Notes: a model not told the origin generated them from the letters alone. A DNA stretch of 64,000 nucleotides from Sesbania bispinosa (GCA_026901365.1 QLOH01000312.1:868001-932000), one strand, 5' to 3'; counted from the stretch's first letter, positions 22,854-34,844 are shown. Translations and numbers: made by a program.

Positions 22854-23240
22854 TATCCTTAATAGGAAGGGGGAAAAGTCATTAAATGGATACAAAGTTT
22901 GGTGCGGGTAATAACTTTAAATTGTACCAAGTGTAACGTCTTAATTCTGTGAACTTAAAAATAATGTCTGTTGGAAACATATTCCTAAGTTAATGAAATT
23001 ATTTCATGTGATTATCGATATCGACATACAATCATACATATCCATTGCTGAGGTAATTCAACGTTACTTAAGCATTAATATAAATATACATGTCCATACA
23101 CATCCATTATCAATATCGACATACAATCATGATTTTTTTTTACTTTTTTCTGAAAATATTTTTCTAAAACAAGATTTTGTTAATTTGGATACTATGAAAC
23201 CTTCAAAAAGTAGTACACATTAATAATAATAATAATATAA
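22854..23240. other. Intergenic stretch
   Basis: No feature recognised. AT-rich, with a short (AAT)n run at 23222-23236 and a repeated CAATATCGACATACAATCA-type phrase near 23020 and 23110. Confidence 0.5.
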
Positions 23241-24319
23241 TTACACATCGTTTTCCTCTTTTTCATCTTCATCTTTCCCTTCATCATCCTCATCTTCTTC
23301 ATCCTGATCTGATGGATTGTCTTCATCTTCTGATTCATCATCTTCAACCACTAATTCAGGAATAGGTTGAATTATTGGTTCGTATTGATTGTCAGTTAAG
23401 TCTGTCAATTGTTCAATGTCTATAACTGATAAAATAGTTGAACTGCCAACAACCTGACAAGGCACTTCATCTTTAACACCATCAACTTCAACATGACCCC
23501 TTGGTTTTATTTTGATTGCCACAATCCAACCTCGTAAGTCTTTACATAACTCTGGATAAGGAACATACTATATACTTGTCTTGCTTTTTGTGCAAGAATG
23601 AATGGATCATAAGTATTATACCTTCCACTCTTCTTTACTTCTATGATAATGTACTCAACTTGAACTCTCATGCCATTGTTCCTTTTGGATTAAACCATTC
23701 ACAATAGAAAGAGGAATCATGTTACTCAAACTAAGATATTCCAATTCATATATGTGGTGGATGATGTCATAAAAGTCATCTTCACCACCATCGGTAAGAC
23801 CTTTGACATGCACCCTAGAATTTACGGTCTTTTTACCATCACTCCATTCCTTTGTATGAAATATGTAGCCATTAACAAAGTATGTGTTCCATGATTTTGC
23901 ACATGAGTTGGGTCCCCAAGCTAATGATTTAACGTCAGTTTTGATCACCCCATTTCGCTCATCATGAACCTAACGTCAGTTTCACTCACAATTTCATTAC
24001 CCATCTTAACATTATCAAGCCTAAATATGTCATACACCATCTGAGTCACCGAGACAAATTGAGGTTCATAATTCATATCTTCAACACTATTATCTTCATC
24101 ATAATATATATCAACATTATTTGACCCCTCTTCTCCATGTCCATTCCATACCCAATAGTTTGATTTAAAACCGGACTTCAACAGATGAGCTCTAGCTAAT
24201 GGTGGTCTCAAAATCTTTTCACAAATACAATATTCACACATGGACACCTAATCCCTTTTCCAGACATATCTCATTCTCCTAGAGGAATCAACCCTATTAT
24301 ACATCCAACTACGACCCAT
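23241..24319 (-). pseudogene. CACTA (En/Spm) transposase gene relic, internally deleted
   Basis: It starts at ATG 24319 with a transposase-associated zinc domain: MGRSWMYNRVDSSRRMRYVW, a TGA break at about 24252-24250, then CEYCICEK and LKSGFKSNYWVWNGHGEEG. Following that (23948-23655) is NGYIFHTKEWSDGKKTVNS...DDFYDIIHHIYELEY, a domain found at the C-terminal side of plant CACTA TNP2-type proteins (DUF4216-like). The next frame (23522-23241) continues with GHVEVDGVKDE and a long Asp/Glu tail. The central transposase domain between the two is missing. AACGTCAGTTT occurs on both sides of the junction (about 23932 and 23972). CACTA termini were not found, so this is a fragment. Confidence 0.75.
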
Positions 24320-24402
24320 TTTTTCTACAATTCAACAAATATAAAAATGCACACAAGTTAGACACATGAAAAACAAACCATTATCACACCTTTACATATC
24401 AT

Positions 24403-24592
24403 AAGACAAACACATGCACAATTCTATATTATCAGCACACAACCAACACCCTTCATAAGGTCTCACCTATTGAGCTCTACTCTCCACTAACAATTAAAAA
24501 ACAAGACAAACACATGCACAATTCAATATTATCAGCATACAATCAGCACCCTTTATAGGGTCTCACCTATTGAGTTCCACTCCCCACTAACA
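24403..24592. repeat. Two tandem copies of a 100-bp unit in the LTR
   Basis: Units start AAGACAAACACATGCACAAT at 24403 and again at 24503, about 90% alike. Both contain TCTCACCTATTGAG, so the acceptor-side segment of this LTR was duplicated. Confidence 0.85.
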
Positions 24593-25432
24593 AACAAAAC
24601 AAATAATTCATATATGCACAAAGATGCACTCACTGCTGTGCCCAGCAGGCATGATATTATCACTTTCTAGAGTTAGGCCTGAGCTCAGACTACGGGAATC
24701 GGCTTTCCCGGGGACGAATCCCACCCAAACTGGGCCGAAGCCATGTTTTCAATAGCATTAATCTTTTATTTTTACTCACGGCACAAAGCCGGCTTGAATT
24801 CACTTCAATTATACATAATCATGATAGGGTTACAATGCATTACTCTATACATAACGTTTACAATTGAATATCGCTATTCTCGACTATTTCAAAGGTTACG
24901 ATCCTACGAACGTAAGTCTCATTTTTTTTCAATTTGAACTCTAATCTAACCATTTCAATTCATGAACTAGCATCAAACAGAGAACTATAATCAATTTGGA
25001 TATTTGTATGAGTTATGATTGAGGGAAATCGATAGTTTCATAAGTTTCGATAGTTTCGATAACTTCGAAACTAAAGATTTCGACGCTCTATTTTCTACTC
25101 ATATACTCAATCTATCAATAAACACTCCAAACAAACAACCATTCATCAATCTATAAATCAACTAGCCAGCATCAAGAAAAGGAAGAGAAAGTGGTGGGAG
25201 CATGCATTGAGACCAAAAGATTCTACCATAAATGTGAGTTATACTCACCAATCTAAGCACCTCAAGATGAGAAATGGAGTTTGGAGGCGATCAATTGATG
25301 TTTCCTTGTCCAAAATCCCTTCTTCAAGCTTCAATTTTACTTTCTCTCTCTAGAACCCCGCTCTCTCTCTAGGTTATGAATTTCCCTAATTTCTGTTTTT
25401 AAAAACACTCCTGGGGTATATATATTTTCGTT

Positions 25433-25760
25433 CGGTAATCGATTACCAAAGTACTGTAATCGATTTCCCACGGCTAAAATGACACCTGAGAACCCCCTTC
25501 TGGGAATCTGGTAATCGATTACTGAATACCCAGTTCCCTGGTAATCGATTACCTAACCTTGTAATCGATTACTATAAAAACAACTCTCAGGTAATCGCCT
25601 GTTAGCATCCTGTAATCGATTACACAAAAACTGCTCTCAGGTAATCGATGGCGTAATCGATTACACGAAAACTGCTCTCAGGTAATCGTTGGCGTAATCG
25701 ATTACTACAGGTTCAGCTCTTTGGTAATCGATTACCAACAGGGTTGTAATCGATTACCAG
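25433..25760 (-). promoter_or_regulatory. Palindrome array GGTAATCGATTACC (reversed LTR)
   Basis: About ten full or half copies of GTAATCGATTAC. Several pair with the spacer CTGCTCTCAG. The TATA box of this LTR (TATATATAT, 25417-25425) lies just beyond the array on the downstream (minus-strand) side. Confidence 0.85.
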
Positions 25761-25909
25761 TGACAAAATTTCTTAGATTTGCTTAAGTGAAAATATTAAC
25801 TTAGTTTTTTTTTTTTTTACTAAACTTACATTGTGATTCCTTAATTATCCACTAGTATCCTTAGTTAAAATCTTATGACTTATAAAGTCTTAATATGCGG
25901 GCTATTACA

Positions 25910-26486
25910 AGGATGCTACTTTCTGTTATTTGTTTCATTCTCGGATATGCTTCAACTTGCTATTTGTCTTAGTTTTGGAGCTAGATGAAATTCTAACTTT
26001 TGGTTTCTTACCTATTTGTTGGTTTTAATCTCTCATGCTACTATCTAATTTTGCTTATTGCTTTTCATGCTTGTTGGTTGTTATTGGTTTTGGTTGGACA
26101 GTTTTTTATGGGTGTATTTGTAATCTTATGCAAGTGTTTAACTGGAGGTGTTGATATTATTACGCTGAGTTCTACTGTCAGTATTTTTCTTGGCATTAGT
26201 TCGGGTTTCACTAAGACAGATGATATACTGATTTTCATTCTCTTGTTGAATGCACAGGCTGTTATCATTTGTATTGGCTATGGTGTGATTTGTTGTTTTA
26301 GATTTGGTTTTTGGTTCATTTATACTGTTGTTGGGTCTGGTGTTTCCTTTAAGTGGTTACTGGTTAAGTTATCTTTTATGTCTTCGTTATTATTTGGTAA
26401 AGGTTTGGACAATAGCAATTGTAAATTCATTTGCTGATTCATAGTTTAGGTGTTCTGTAATATTAGTTTGTCTTTAGCTAGGTTGT

Positions 26487-26522
<36 letters not shown>

Positions 26523-27039
26523 TTTTGGGTAGTACTGGTTGTTTAAGGTCTGGTGGTTGTTTGTTTTAAGGTTAATTGTGTATGGGTTTGAGCATTCCTA
26601 GTGTTCTTATTAATGTATTTTACTTATAAAAAATACATATATTTAAACAAGTTATATATATCTAATACAATATAATTCAAATAATATATAAAAATAGACA
26701 TTGACAGTCTTAAAAAAATATATATTAAGAATTATATAATATTTTAAGGAAAAATATGTAAGTTTGCATTCATTATTTAATTATTATATTAGGATGAATA
26801 CATAGGCAATACTTACATCTCTAAACTCACCCTTACCGTCAAATTTGGGTCAAATTTTCCTTAAATCATGTCAAAACAAGTTTTTTTTTCGATAAATTTG
26901 GAACATGGAATGAGTTGGTGCGCACAAGTTTGAGTTTTATATATTACCCTACCTAGTTGGATGGAAGAAAGTTGTGTCGTTGAGATGTTGGGTGGATATC
27001 ATCATTTTCAATTCATATCACTATTTTGGTTTATACTAA
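25910..27039. other. Intergenic stretch with (TA)n run
   Basis: A T-rich plus-strand segment (25910-26640) ends TTTTACTTATAAAAAATACA, which resembles the 3' end of a retroposon, but nothing coding is recognisable. A (TA)n run lies at about 26490-26519. Confidence 0.4.
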
Positions 27040-27441
27040 CTAGTGCAAGACCCGTGCAGACGCACGAGATTGATACAGTTTCTTAATAGAACCGAAATTA
27101 ACATAAATCATCCAAATAATTATGTTATTTATAGGTAAAGTGATTCTTTCAATTCCTCATTGGTCAATTGAAAAAAAAAAGAGCTTAATAACGTTTGATG
27201 TAAATGAGTACCTAACCTGAATACACAAATACATAGACATGTATATACACACAAATATAAATATAAGACAGATAAAATGTGATTCATTGTTCCGAAACAT
27301 TTAGGTGAAATAACTTTGTAACGTTTTTGTCTCGAAGTCACGATCGCATGAAATTTAAGACTAAATTTGCATTCTGAAGGTGATAAATCAATGGTAATAA
27401 AAGGAAGCCCAAAATCCATTTTAAGAAAAGAAAAGCATATT

Positions 27442-28545
27442 TTATATTTTGTGAAACACCTCTTTATAAAACACATTACTGGTAGATACACCTCGATTGA
27501 GACCATCATCAGGAATGAGAATTTTCAATCCCACCTTACTCCTAACTCGTGAGATTGCAACATACAATTGCCCATGTGTAAATACAGGACGCGGTAAATA
27601 AAGTCCTACACGTGACATAGTCTACCCTTGGCTTTTATTAATAGTCATAGCAAAGCAAACACATATTGGAAACTGTCGTCGCTGAAATTTAATGGGAGAC
27701 ACATGGTCGGATGGTATTAAATTCATTCGCGAAATATAAACCTTCCTTGTTTCTTCAGAACACAAAACCATACATGCTCCAATAATGTTAACTCCCAGCT
27801 CTTCAACAACTAATCGAGTTCCATTGCATAACCCCTTCGACATGTCCAGGTTACGCATTAACATAATAGGGACACCTTTTTTTAACCTTAACTTATGACT
27901 CGGCATCCTTGAGCACTTGATATCATTAAGGAACTCAGTTGTCAACCAATCTGGTTGAACTCCCACACCCTCATCCACTTTCTATATTGAGTTTGAGCTA
28001 TAATACACCTTTTTTTCACTGGGAAATAAATCCAACATATATTGGTTGATATCATCAACAACATCCAACGTAGGAGCAAGGATCGCTTTGTCATTAAAAA
28101 AATCAGGCTGACCATAATTATCATAGATGTCCGGGTAAGTAAACTTGACAATATCCTCAACCGAATCACCATTACCTATAATAAAGCTAGCATCTCCTCA
28201 GGGATGTTTATCATGTCAGTAGACTCGTGAACACAAGTAATATCCCCGTCACCCACACCAAGAATCCAATCCGCAAATTCACCAGCCTCACTACGTTCAT
28301 TGTCTGAAATTCCACAATGTAATCGCATGTTTTGTGACAACCTAAGAACCTTGCAATGTTTCTAAGGGCGAGATGAATTTATCGTAGACATAACAATATC
28401 CGCTCGACTGCCACGAGGAACAACTGGTAGTATTTGTCTAAAATCACCACCTAAAACAACAACCTTTCCACCAAATGGTTTAAGAGAAAAACCGTTATCC
28501 TTGAATCGCATTATATCACGTAATGTCCGATGAATAGGGTCGATG
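27442..28545 (-). pseudogene. Helitron Pif1-like helicase, C-terminal half
   Basis: Reading leftward: RTLRDIMRFKDNGFSLKPFG, GGDFRQILPVVPRGSRADIV, LRLSQNMRLHCG, then LTTEFLNDIKCSRMPSHKLR, GVPIMLMRNLDMSKGLCNGT, FAMTINKSQG and THGQLYVAISRVRSK, with TAA at 27444-27442. These are helicase motifs II (DFRQ variant), III and IV-VI of the Helitron Pif1 family, which unwinds DNA during rolling-circle transposition. The frame is nearly continuous; three in-frame TAG codons interrupt it (near 28365, 27987 and 27623). The N-terminal helicase motifs and the Rep nuclease are absent upstream of 28545. Confidence 0.85.
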
Positions 28546-30563
28546 AATTACAAAATCCATGCACAGTTTCGACATAGATATATGGTCACATAACAATTCT
28601 TGAACCTAACACACAACACCAAGTTTATTTTAAAAGAGTTTATACATTAACTACAGAACACTATAAAGCATGACGGAGCGGATGAGTTCTCTTTTACCTG
28701 ACACATATAGACACTAATCACATTCTTGGACCACATGAGGTTACACGACCTCTAGCTGTGCAACACGTTGCACCCCAAATTGCCACGTAGCGCGCACTCA
28801 CATGTGATGACGCGTGTCCGGGTTATAGTTTACCTTCCAATATAGAATAGTTACATGCGAGTATCTTCAAATTGCGGATTCCTTCGTCCTGTGGGAAAAA
28901 AGAAATGAAATGTATACTATAGTATGAAACACTAAGAACACAATAAATGTCTTAATAAATAAACCGAAGGAAACGATGTCGTTCAGAATGCATGTCATGA
29001 GGATCATAGCGAATTTGAAATAATTCATGGGATCACATTGGCTATGTTTTTCAATTAGATAATTTAGAACAATAATAAAATTTACAATTAAGTCTTGATT
29101 ACGAAGAATTTTATATTAAAAATTAAAAACTCACCCTGGGATACATATGAGTTGGAATGCGCCATTTTAAAAAATATTATAGTAAGTTAATTTTTTTTCT
29201 TTATTTTGATATTGCTATTTTTAAATATATGATAAAGAAACCTCAATCCGTAAAATAATGAAAGCAATGATTCTATATCTCAATTGAATTTTAAAATAAT
29301 AATGAAATCATTCAAAGAAAATGTTTTTTTTACCTCGGGTCCAATTTTGTTATAAAGCTTGTTAATATATGATTAAAAGAATTTATAGAATTGCATTTAC
29401 CCAAATCCAAACTGTTTTTAAGAAGTCAGGAATAATTAAAAAAAAAAGGTTCATAACCTCATTATCTTCAACAATTTTTTTCCTTCATTGTTAAAGTGAC
29501 CTAAACAAATTTTATCATTTAAATTCTCGTCCTGAATTCGGTAAAAAATACATGTTGTCGTTCTTAATTAGAAAAATTTATTTTAAGCCTGGGAAAATTA
29601 AAATAATTTAGAGTAAATAAAAAATATAATAGTTAAGAAAGATTATAAGTGAAAAATAGTAAAGAATAAAATAGAGATATATTGAAAAAAAAGCCACAAT
29701 AAATGTAATTTAAATCAACGCTTTTCGTTCAATCATTTTTTTTTCTAAAGTTAAGAAACCCCAAAAATAAGATGAGAAAATTTCAACTATTATAATATTT
29801 CACTGCCGCTTAAACAGTATTGTCTCCGTGAAGTTTTTTAAAATGGTGATTTTAAAGTGGTATAAAAAAGTGATTTGTTTTGGAGAGATTTTATGGAAGG
29901 TAGAAGGTATATATTTTTTTGGTTACAATTATAAAATGCAATTTTTTATTTTAGAAAGTGGTTATAGTTTCTGATTTTTTTAAAAATCTACTCAAAGTAG
30001 CTTCTAAAATTAAACAGGTATGTGTTTATTTTTTCTGCTTTTTTTCTAACGAAAAATATCATCCACACATCTTTAAAAAAATTAAAAGTGATTCTTTTAA
30101 AAAAAATAAGTGATTTTTTATGAAATAGTCCGTAACTAATGGACTCTAATTTCAGTAGAAAGGTGGAGACTATAAGAAATAAGAATTAAAGCAAACTTTA
30201 ATTTTTTCAAACAATTTATGTAATTAATAATATTTTGTTATTATTGGAAGAAATCGCATTTATGCAACAAAATAACCTATAACTATAAATTAAAAAAAAT
30301 ACAACAAAATTAAACCTTTGAGTACAATAAACTAAAAAGTTCAGTAGAATAAACCACGGCGAAGAAAGTGATGCAGTCATGACATGACACGAACTCTTCA
30401 CAGTTTAAGAATTTTAAACATTTGAAACCTAAACTAAACCAAAATTAAAAACATATAATTAAAACTTAAATTATACATAGAAGCTCATGGCATAACGTAG
30501 AGTGCGGAAGAAAACATAATGAAACTGACAGCAGCTTGAACAATTTTCTTTTCCTGGTACTAA
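28546..30563. other. AT-rich Helitron 2 interior
   Basis: Homopolymer-rich. No coding match was assigned. The GC-richer segment 28730-28830 contains several ACGCG and CACG motifs but no frame of note. Confidence 0.4.
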
Positions 30564-30878
30564 CTACGGCACATGTTCGACAGCAACAACAGCAGAATAT
30601 TGAACCTCAAGGTGGCCTGCACCAGGTAACCTCATCCTAAACAAACCTCCATTTATCATGGTAAATGAAACCTGCATGGGGGTATCAATCCCATAAAACA
30701 TGACCAGTTGCTCAACTACGGCGCAGAAATTCATCCTCCCATAGCGAACGCACACGCGAACAGTAAAGCAGTTGCCCATGTAATCCATAAGAACCACAAG
30801 ACCCTCAACGGCCGAACTCCACCTGTCGGCAAACCAATTCGGGATGGGGATGTGTTCCTTACAACCAATAAAGTACAT
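30564..30878 (-). pseudogene. B3-like DNA-binding domain frame in Helitron 2
   Basis: The open frame of 104 codons contains HIPIPNWFADRW, VVLMDYMGNCFTVRV, LVMFYGIDTPMQVSF and GLFRMRLPG. The IP-x-x-F-A-x-x-W start, the strand-rich middle and the hydrophobic end resemble the plant B3 fold. No flanking exons could be confirmed. It sits between the RPA-like exon and the helicase on the same strand. Cargo picked up by the Helitron is one reading; a separate host gene fragment is another. Assignment is tentative. Confidence 0.4.
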
Positions 30879-31533
30879 AAATTAGCAACTGAGGCAGGTT
30901 ATTTAAAAATTTATATAATTTAATAATCATGCACAATTTTAAGTAACGAACCATATGGGGATGAAACCAGCTGCGAAACTTCCTACATGATGAACCTATG
31001 CCCCGTAAATGGAAATGACACATATTTCTTAATGGGAAGGAATGGGTCCGGCCATGAGTTCAGAGAAAATAATCTTCCTATTAAATAAAAAATGGATCGT
31101 CATATAAATTATGGCAACAAACATGATATCTTCAATACTCACTAACTGATGACTTTCATTCCATGATTAGATTTCCCCGAATGAGCCACAAGAGGGATGA
31201 TTTTCTAAACATTAAATAATAAATAATGAGGCAAAGGACACATAGCATGATAATGAAAAGAAACTAATCCATCAGACCGTGGAGCGATTATGATAACGGA
31301 AGAGCTCTATCTAATCTCGTGCAACTCCCCTACAAATCACAGGGTCTTTCAGACTACCATCATCGCTTTACGGATTGATGCTTGAATCCTAGAACCCTAT
31401 AACAAAACTCAGATAGCCTCAGTTTTGATCAACAAAGAAAAGAAACCAAAACAACTCTACAGCACGAACGAAGAAGTGAAAATAAATTAAAATAATGGAC
31501 AATATAAAAGAAACACCTGAACCATAAACCAAC

Positions 31534-31683
31534 TGCTTGATCAACCAGCACCATCTCAACAGAAAACGTCCTCGAGGGCTCGTCAACGGGGTACATGGCC
31601 CACACACGGACCACCCTCACTTTAAGTTTCCAATTCTGCCTTCCAGGAATTATGTTTTGGACCTCGTCATATACCCCAGCCAT
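31534..31683 (-). pseudogene. RPA70-like (replication protein A large subunit) first exon of Helitron 2
   Basis: The ATG at 31683 opens 50 codons: IIPGRQNWKLKVRVVRVWAM, then DEPSRTFSVEMVLVDQA, ending directly before a GT. This is the N-terminal OB-fold strand pattern of RPA1-like proteins carried by plant Helitrons, thought to coat single-stranded DNA. The Helitron 3 copy (44757-44906) has exactly the same exon length and end point. Downstream exons (GDKIHAS-type) were not found here. Confidence 0.65.
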
Positions 31684-32399
31684 GTCGCAAATATGGTATA
31701 GTGTAAGCCGAGAAACACAATGACTTACGAACGACAAAACTCGGTGCAACCATGTCCAAAGCACCACACCTATATATAACTGTGAGTTGAGTACGGTGAT
31801 GATACTCCATGTCAGCTTAAGAAGCTCCCTGCAGTGCTCAAACCGGTCCTGTGGGCGCCCGCTGATCCCAACTGCGAACTACAGACGTCAAGAGCTTCAA
31901 GAGACACATACACACATTCCTGACTAAGCTCCACGCATCGAGCATTCATAAACATAAGCCGCGGGTCGACATCGTAAAAACAGTCCAGCATGCTCACAAT
32001 GTGACACCTATTTTCTGCCGCGAACTACGGCCGCATTACGGGGAAGGTGATCGATAGGAACAGTAAAAAGTTACGCCGCAAAAAATGGTGTGCGTACAGT
32101 AATAGATGTCTTGTAATAATTTATTATTAGACAAAAAGCATATTTTGTTCTTATTAATTTTCTTGTAAAGCAAACCGTTAATTTGTTCCTCTAAGATTGA
32201 AAGTTTCTTTACTATAGATTTAAAGATTTCTATTATTAAGTTGGTCTTTCTAATAATTAATGCAAGGTATTATTAATTTCATTTTCAAATTTTTTTACAG
32301 AAATTCAATCTTTTATTTATATAAAATTAGTGTGAAACATCGTGCATATGCGCGGATCATGTAATGTGTAATAATATATATATATATATATGAGGAGGG

Positions 32400-32727
32400 T
32401 TCAAATTACACCGGTGTAAGTTACACCAAGTATTACACCGCTAATAACTATAAATCGAATATGTTTTTTTAGTAATCTAACCGTTGAATTATGTTTATGT
32501 ATCATCATGATTATATGTGTCAAATTTCGTATAATTTTGACGCTAATAACTTAATAATCAAATGGTTGGATTTTTCATATATTTCAAATGTATATATAAT
32601 GTTAATCTTGAGACATCTCAATGACATATCAAATAATTTCGGATTAATGTACAATTTTATATGTATGATCTATATGATAGTAACTTTCAATCCAACGGCG
32701 GATTATTTAATACAATGATTCGTTAAA
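32400..32727. mobile_element. MITE with TTCAAATTACACC ends, copy 2, one end lost
   Basis: Inverted relative to 15818-16196 and closely similar through CGAATATG, CTAACCGTTGAATTATG, TTGAGACATCTCAATGAC and CAATCCAACGG. It ends at GATTCGTTAAATATATAT, where a (TA)n run (32728-32750) replaces the last 50-60 bp including the terminal repeat. Confidence 0.8.
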
Positions 32728-32943
32728 TATATATATATATATATATATATAATATAAACAAAAAAAATTAATCTTTTAATAAATTTTTAAAAATATTTAC
32801 TTATTTTAAAATATATATATATATGGTTAAAAAATTGTATAAATAACATTATTTGAATTAAATTCATATGTGGTGTAAAATTTATTCATGTAATGTAATG
32901 TAAACTATTGTTTTCATGTGTTGTGTAATACTCCTAAGGATTA

Positions 32944-33315
32944 CTCCCTGTGTCCCTTATTATAAGATCATTCTAATCATTTCACACAGTTTAAGAAAAG
33001 TTAGTTAATGTATTGATCTTTTAAAATAAAATTATAACATTCTAAGTATACCCCTATTTAAAAGTCACTATATTTTAGAGACATTAATTGTCACATGGTG
33101 GAAGACTCGATCCAAAAGTCATTTTTCAATGGTGTAGTTGACCGTGTGGGTAAAACTTCATTAATGATTCACACTTGGGAATTAAAAAGAGACAAACATT
33201 AATGAAGGGCAAATATGAAAAAAATAATTAATTTATCTAAATATCTGTAAAGGGTCTTATATTAAGACACACTCATTTCTTCTAGAAGGGGTCTTATAAA
33301 TAGGGACGGAGTGTG
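32944..33315. mobile_element. Stowaway-type MITE, reversed copy of 14132-14506
   Basis: TA-flanked, 372 bp, with ends CTCCCTGTGTCCCTTATTAT and AATAGGGACGGAGTGTG. The interior shares TTTCACACAGTTTAAGAAAA and TTAATTGTCACATGGTGGAA-type sequence with the copy at 14132. Confidence 0.85.
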
Positions 33316-33329
33316 TAATTATTAAAATA

Positions 33330-33807
33330 GGGTAAAATATGTTTTTCGTCCCTGTAGTTTGGGTCAACTTTGGTCTTCGTCCCTATACTTTATTTCCTTT
33401 GTTTTTTATCCCTGAACTTTCTAAAACCCCTAACTTTGGTCCCTGTCGTTAGTGTGCTCTGTTAAGTTGCTGACGTGGCTAATGGAAGTTCTTGGTCGGC
33501 CGACCTACTTGGTCAGCGGGCCCTCCTAATCGGTCGACCTTCCTAGTCGGCTGACCTTCTGGTAGCCTTCCTTCCTGGTGGGCCGACCTTCTTTGTCGGC
33601 TAGCCTTCCTAGTAAGTCAGCCGACCAGTAAGGCTAGTTGACCAAGAACTTCTGTTTGCCACGTCAGCAACTTAACAGAGCACACTAACGGTAAGGACCA
33701 AAGTTAGGGGGTTTAGAAAGTTCAGGGATAAAAAACAAAGGAAATAAAGTATAGGGACGAAGACCAAAATTAACTCAAACTACAGGGACGAAAAACATAT
33801 TTTACTC
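33330..33807. mobile_element. Mutator-type MITE with ~165-bp inverted repeats
   Basis: The nine-base duplication ATTAAAATA lies at 33321-33329 and 33808-33816. The arms 33330-33495 and 33645-33807 are about 95% inverted copies, starting GGGTAAAATATGTTTTTCGT. Long TIRs and a 9-bp duplication are the Mutator pattern. The loop is GC-rich, with repeated GGTCGGCCGACC-like palindromes. Confidence 0.85.
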
Positions 33808-33816
33808 ATTAAAATA

Positions 33817-34287
33817 TGAACGAATTGGTATATATATATTTGAATCAATAAATGTTTCAAGAACATCTTTATTTATATGATAATGTACATAATAAAATAT
33901 TAATTTAGCTTCATTCAATACAATTTTATATAAAATATTTAAGTAAAGTTTAATTTTTATCATAATAATTTAGATATTTATACACTTTTTTGGGAACTTT
34001 TCATTCCCACGTGAGATATTTTTATTTTACAATTTAAATATTAACAATATGAAATAATATAAATTTAGAAAAATGAATATTATTTTGGATCTATCAGTAA
34101 GTGCCTTAAGAGCATTTATAAAATTGTAATTAAAATTAAAATATGTAACAAAGACACATTATTTAATTAATTGAAAAAATAATTTTTTACTTTTGATTTT
34201 GTTAGCATCTAATATCTCTCTTGTGGTATATTTTAAAAGCCATTTGATTTATGAAATGATAAAGTAAACATAAATTTAAGAATGAAA
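33817..34287. other. AT-rich intergenic stretch
   Basis: Nothing recognisable beyond A/T runs. It ends at the CACTA target site AAA. Confidence 0.5.
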
Positions 34288-34694
34288 CACTACTAGAAAA
34301 GTTGTAATTACCGACGAAATTTAGAGACGGAAAATTTTCTGTGTCTAATTTAGACGGAATCAGAGACGGAATATCCAAGGTAGAGACGAAAGTAAATTTT
34401 TCTTCTTTAGAGACGGAATTTAGAGACAGAATAGTCCGTCTTAGTTGTGTTATGTCTCTAAGTCCGTCTCTAAATTGTTAAAACTATATTAGAGACGGAA
34501 TTTTTCCGTGTCTGATATTTTCCGTCTCTAAGACAGTCTCTAAATCCCAAGTTAATAATATCAATAGTAATAAAAATATTAGAGACGGAATATAGAGACG
34601 AAAATATGACTAGGATATATAATCCGCCTATAAATTCGTCTCTACGTACTATTTTTGAGACAAAGTGTAGAGACAGTGGAATTAGGATACTTGT

Positions 34695-34844
34695 TGTAAC
34701 ATCTTAATTTTCTAATTCAAGATTTAGTCCGTTGGAAACCAAACCCCGAATTTCGGAAATTAACCGTGCCATTTTAATATAGAAAACATTCAAAACTTGT
34801 TAAGGAACCAACGATAACTTAAACAACTTGTGAAACTAAACTAT

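Larger units (their letters stand above)
24330..25909 (-). repeat. Reversed, truncated gypsy LTR (GGTAATCGATTACC family)
   Basis: On the minus strand it begins TGTAATAGCCCGC at 25909. It carries the palindrome array (25760-25433), a TATA box (25425-25417), a leader with CTCTCTCTCT on the plus strand, the splice-donor hairpin (25234-25248) and the GTGCCCAGCAGGCATGAT block at about 24640. The 3' end of the LTR is missing; the left limit is approximate. Confidence 0.8.
27040..31700 (-). mobile_element. Helitron 2 (minus strand); 5' end not located
   Basis: The 3' end on the minus strand is ...CGTGCGTCTGCACGGGTCTTGCACTAG followed by T, at 27040: hairpin CGTGC-GTCT-GCACG and CTAG. Going inward come the helicase C-terminal half, a long AT-rich segment, a B3-like frame and an RPA-like first exon, all on the same strand. 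RPA plus helicase is the gene content known for plant Helitrons. The right limit given is only the RPA start. Confidence 0.75.

Noticed and set aside
26000..26437. 145-codon hydrophobic frame on the plus strand
   Set aside because: Rich in Phe, Leu, Val and Ile simply because the strand is T-rich; no family motif, no plausible gene context.
31812..31997. 61-codon minus frame upstream of the RPA-like exon
   Set aside because: No recognisable motif; could be Helitron leader but not supportable as a gene.
32120..32135. TAATAATTTATTATTAGA as the missing 5' end of Helitron 2
   Set aside because: The flanking base breaks the A|T rule and the motif is common in AT-rich DNA.
32330..32365. CATCGTGCATATGCGCGGATC as a decayed Helitron 3' end
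   Set aside because: The hairpin is imperfect and no CTAG-T follows; only a resemblance.
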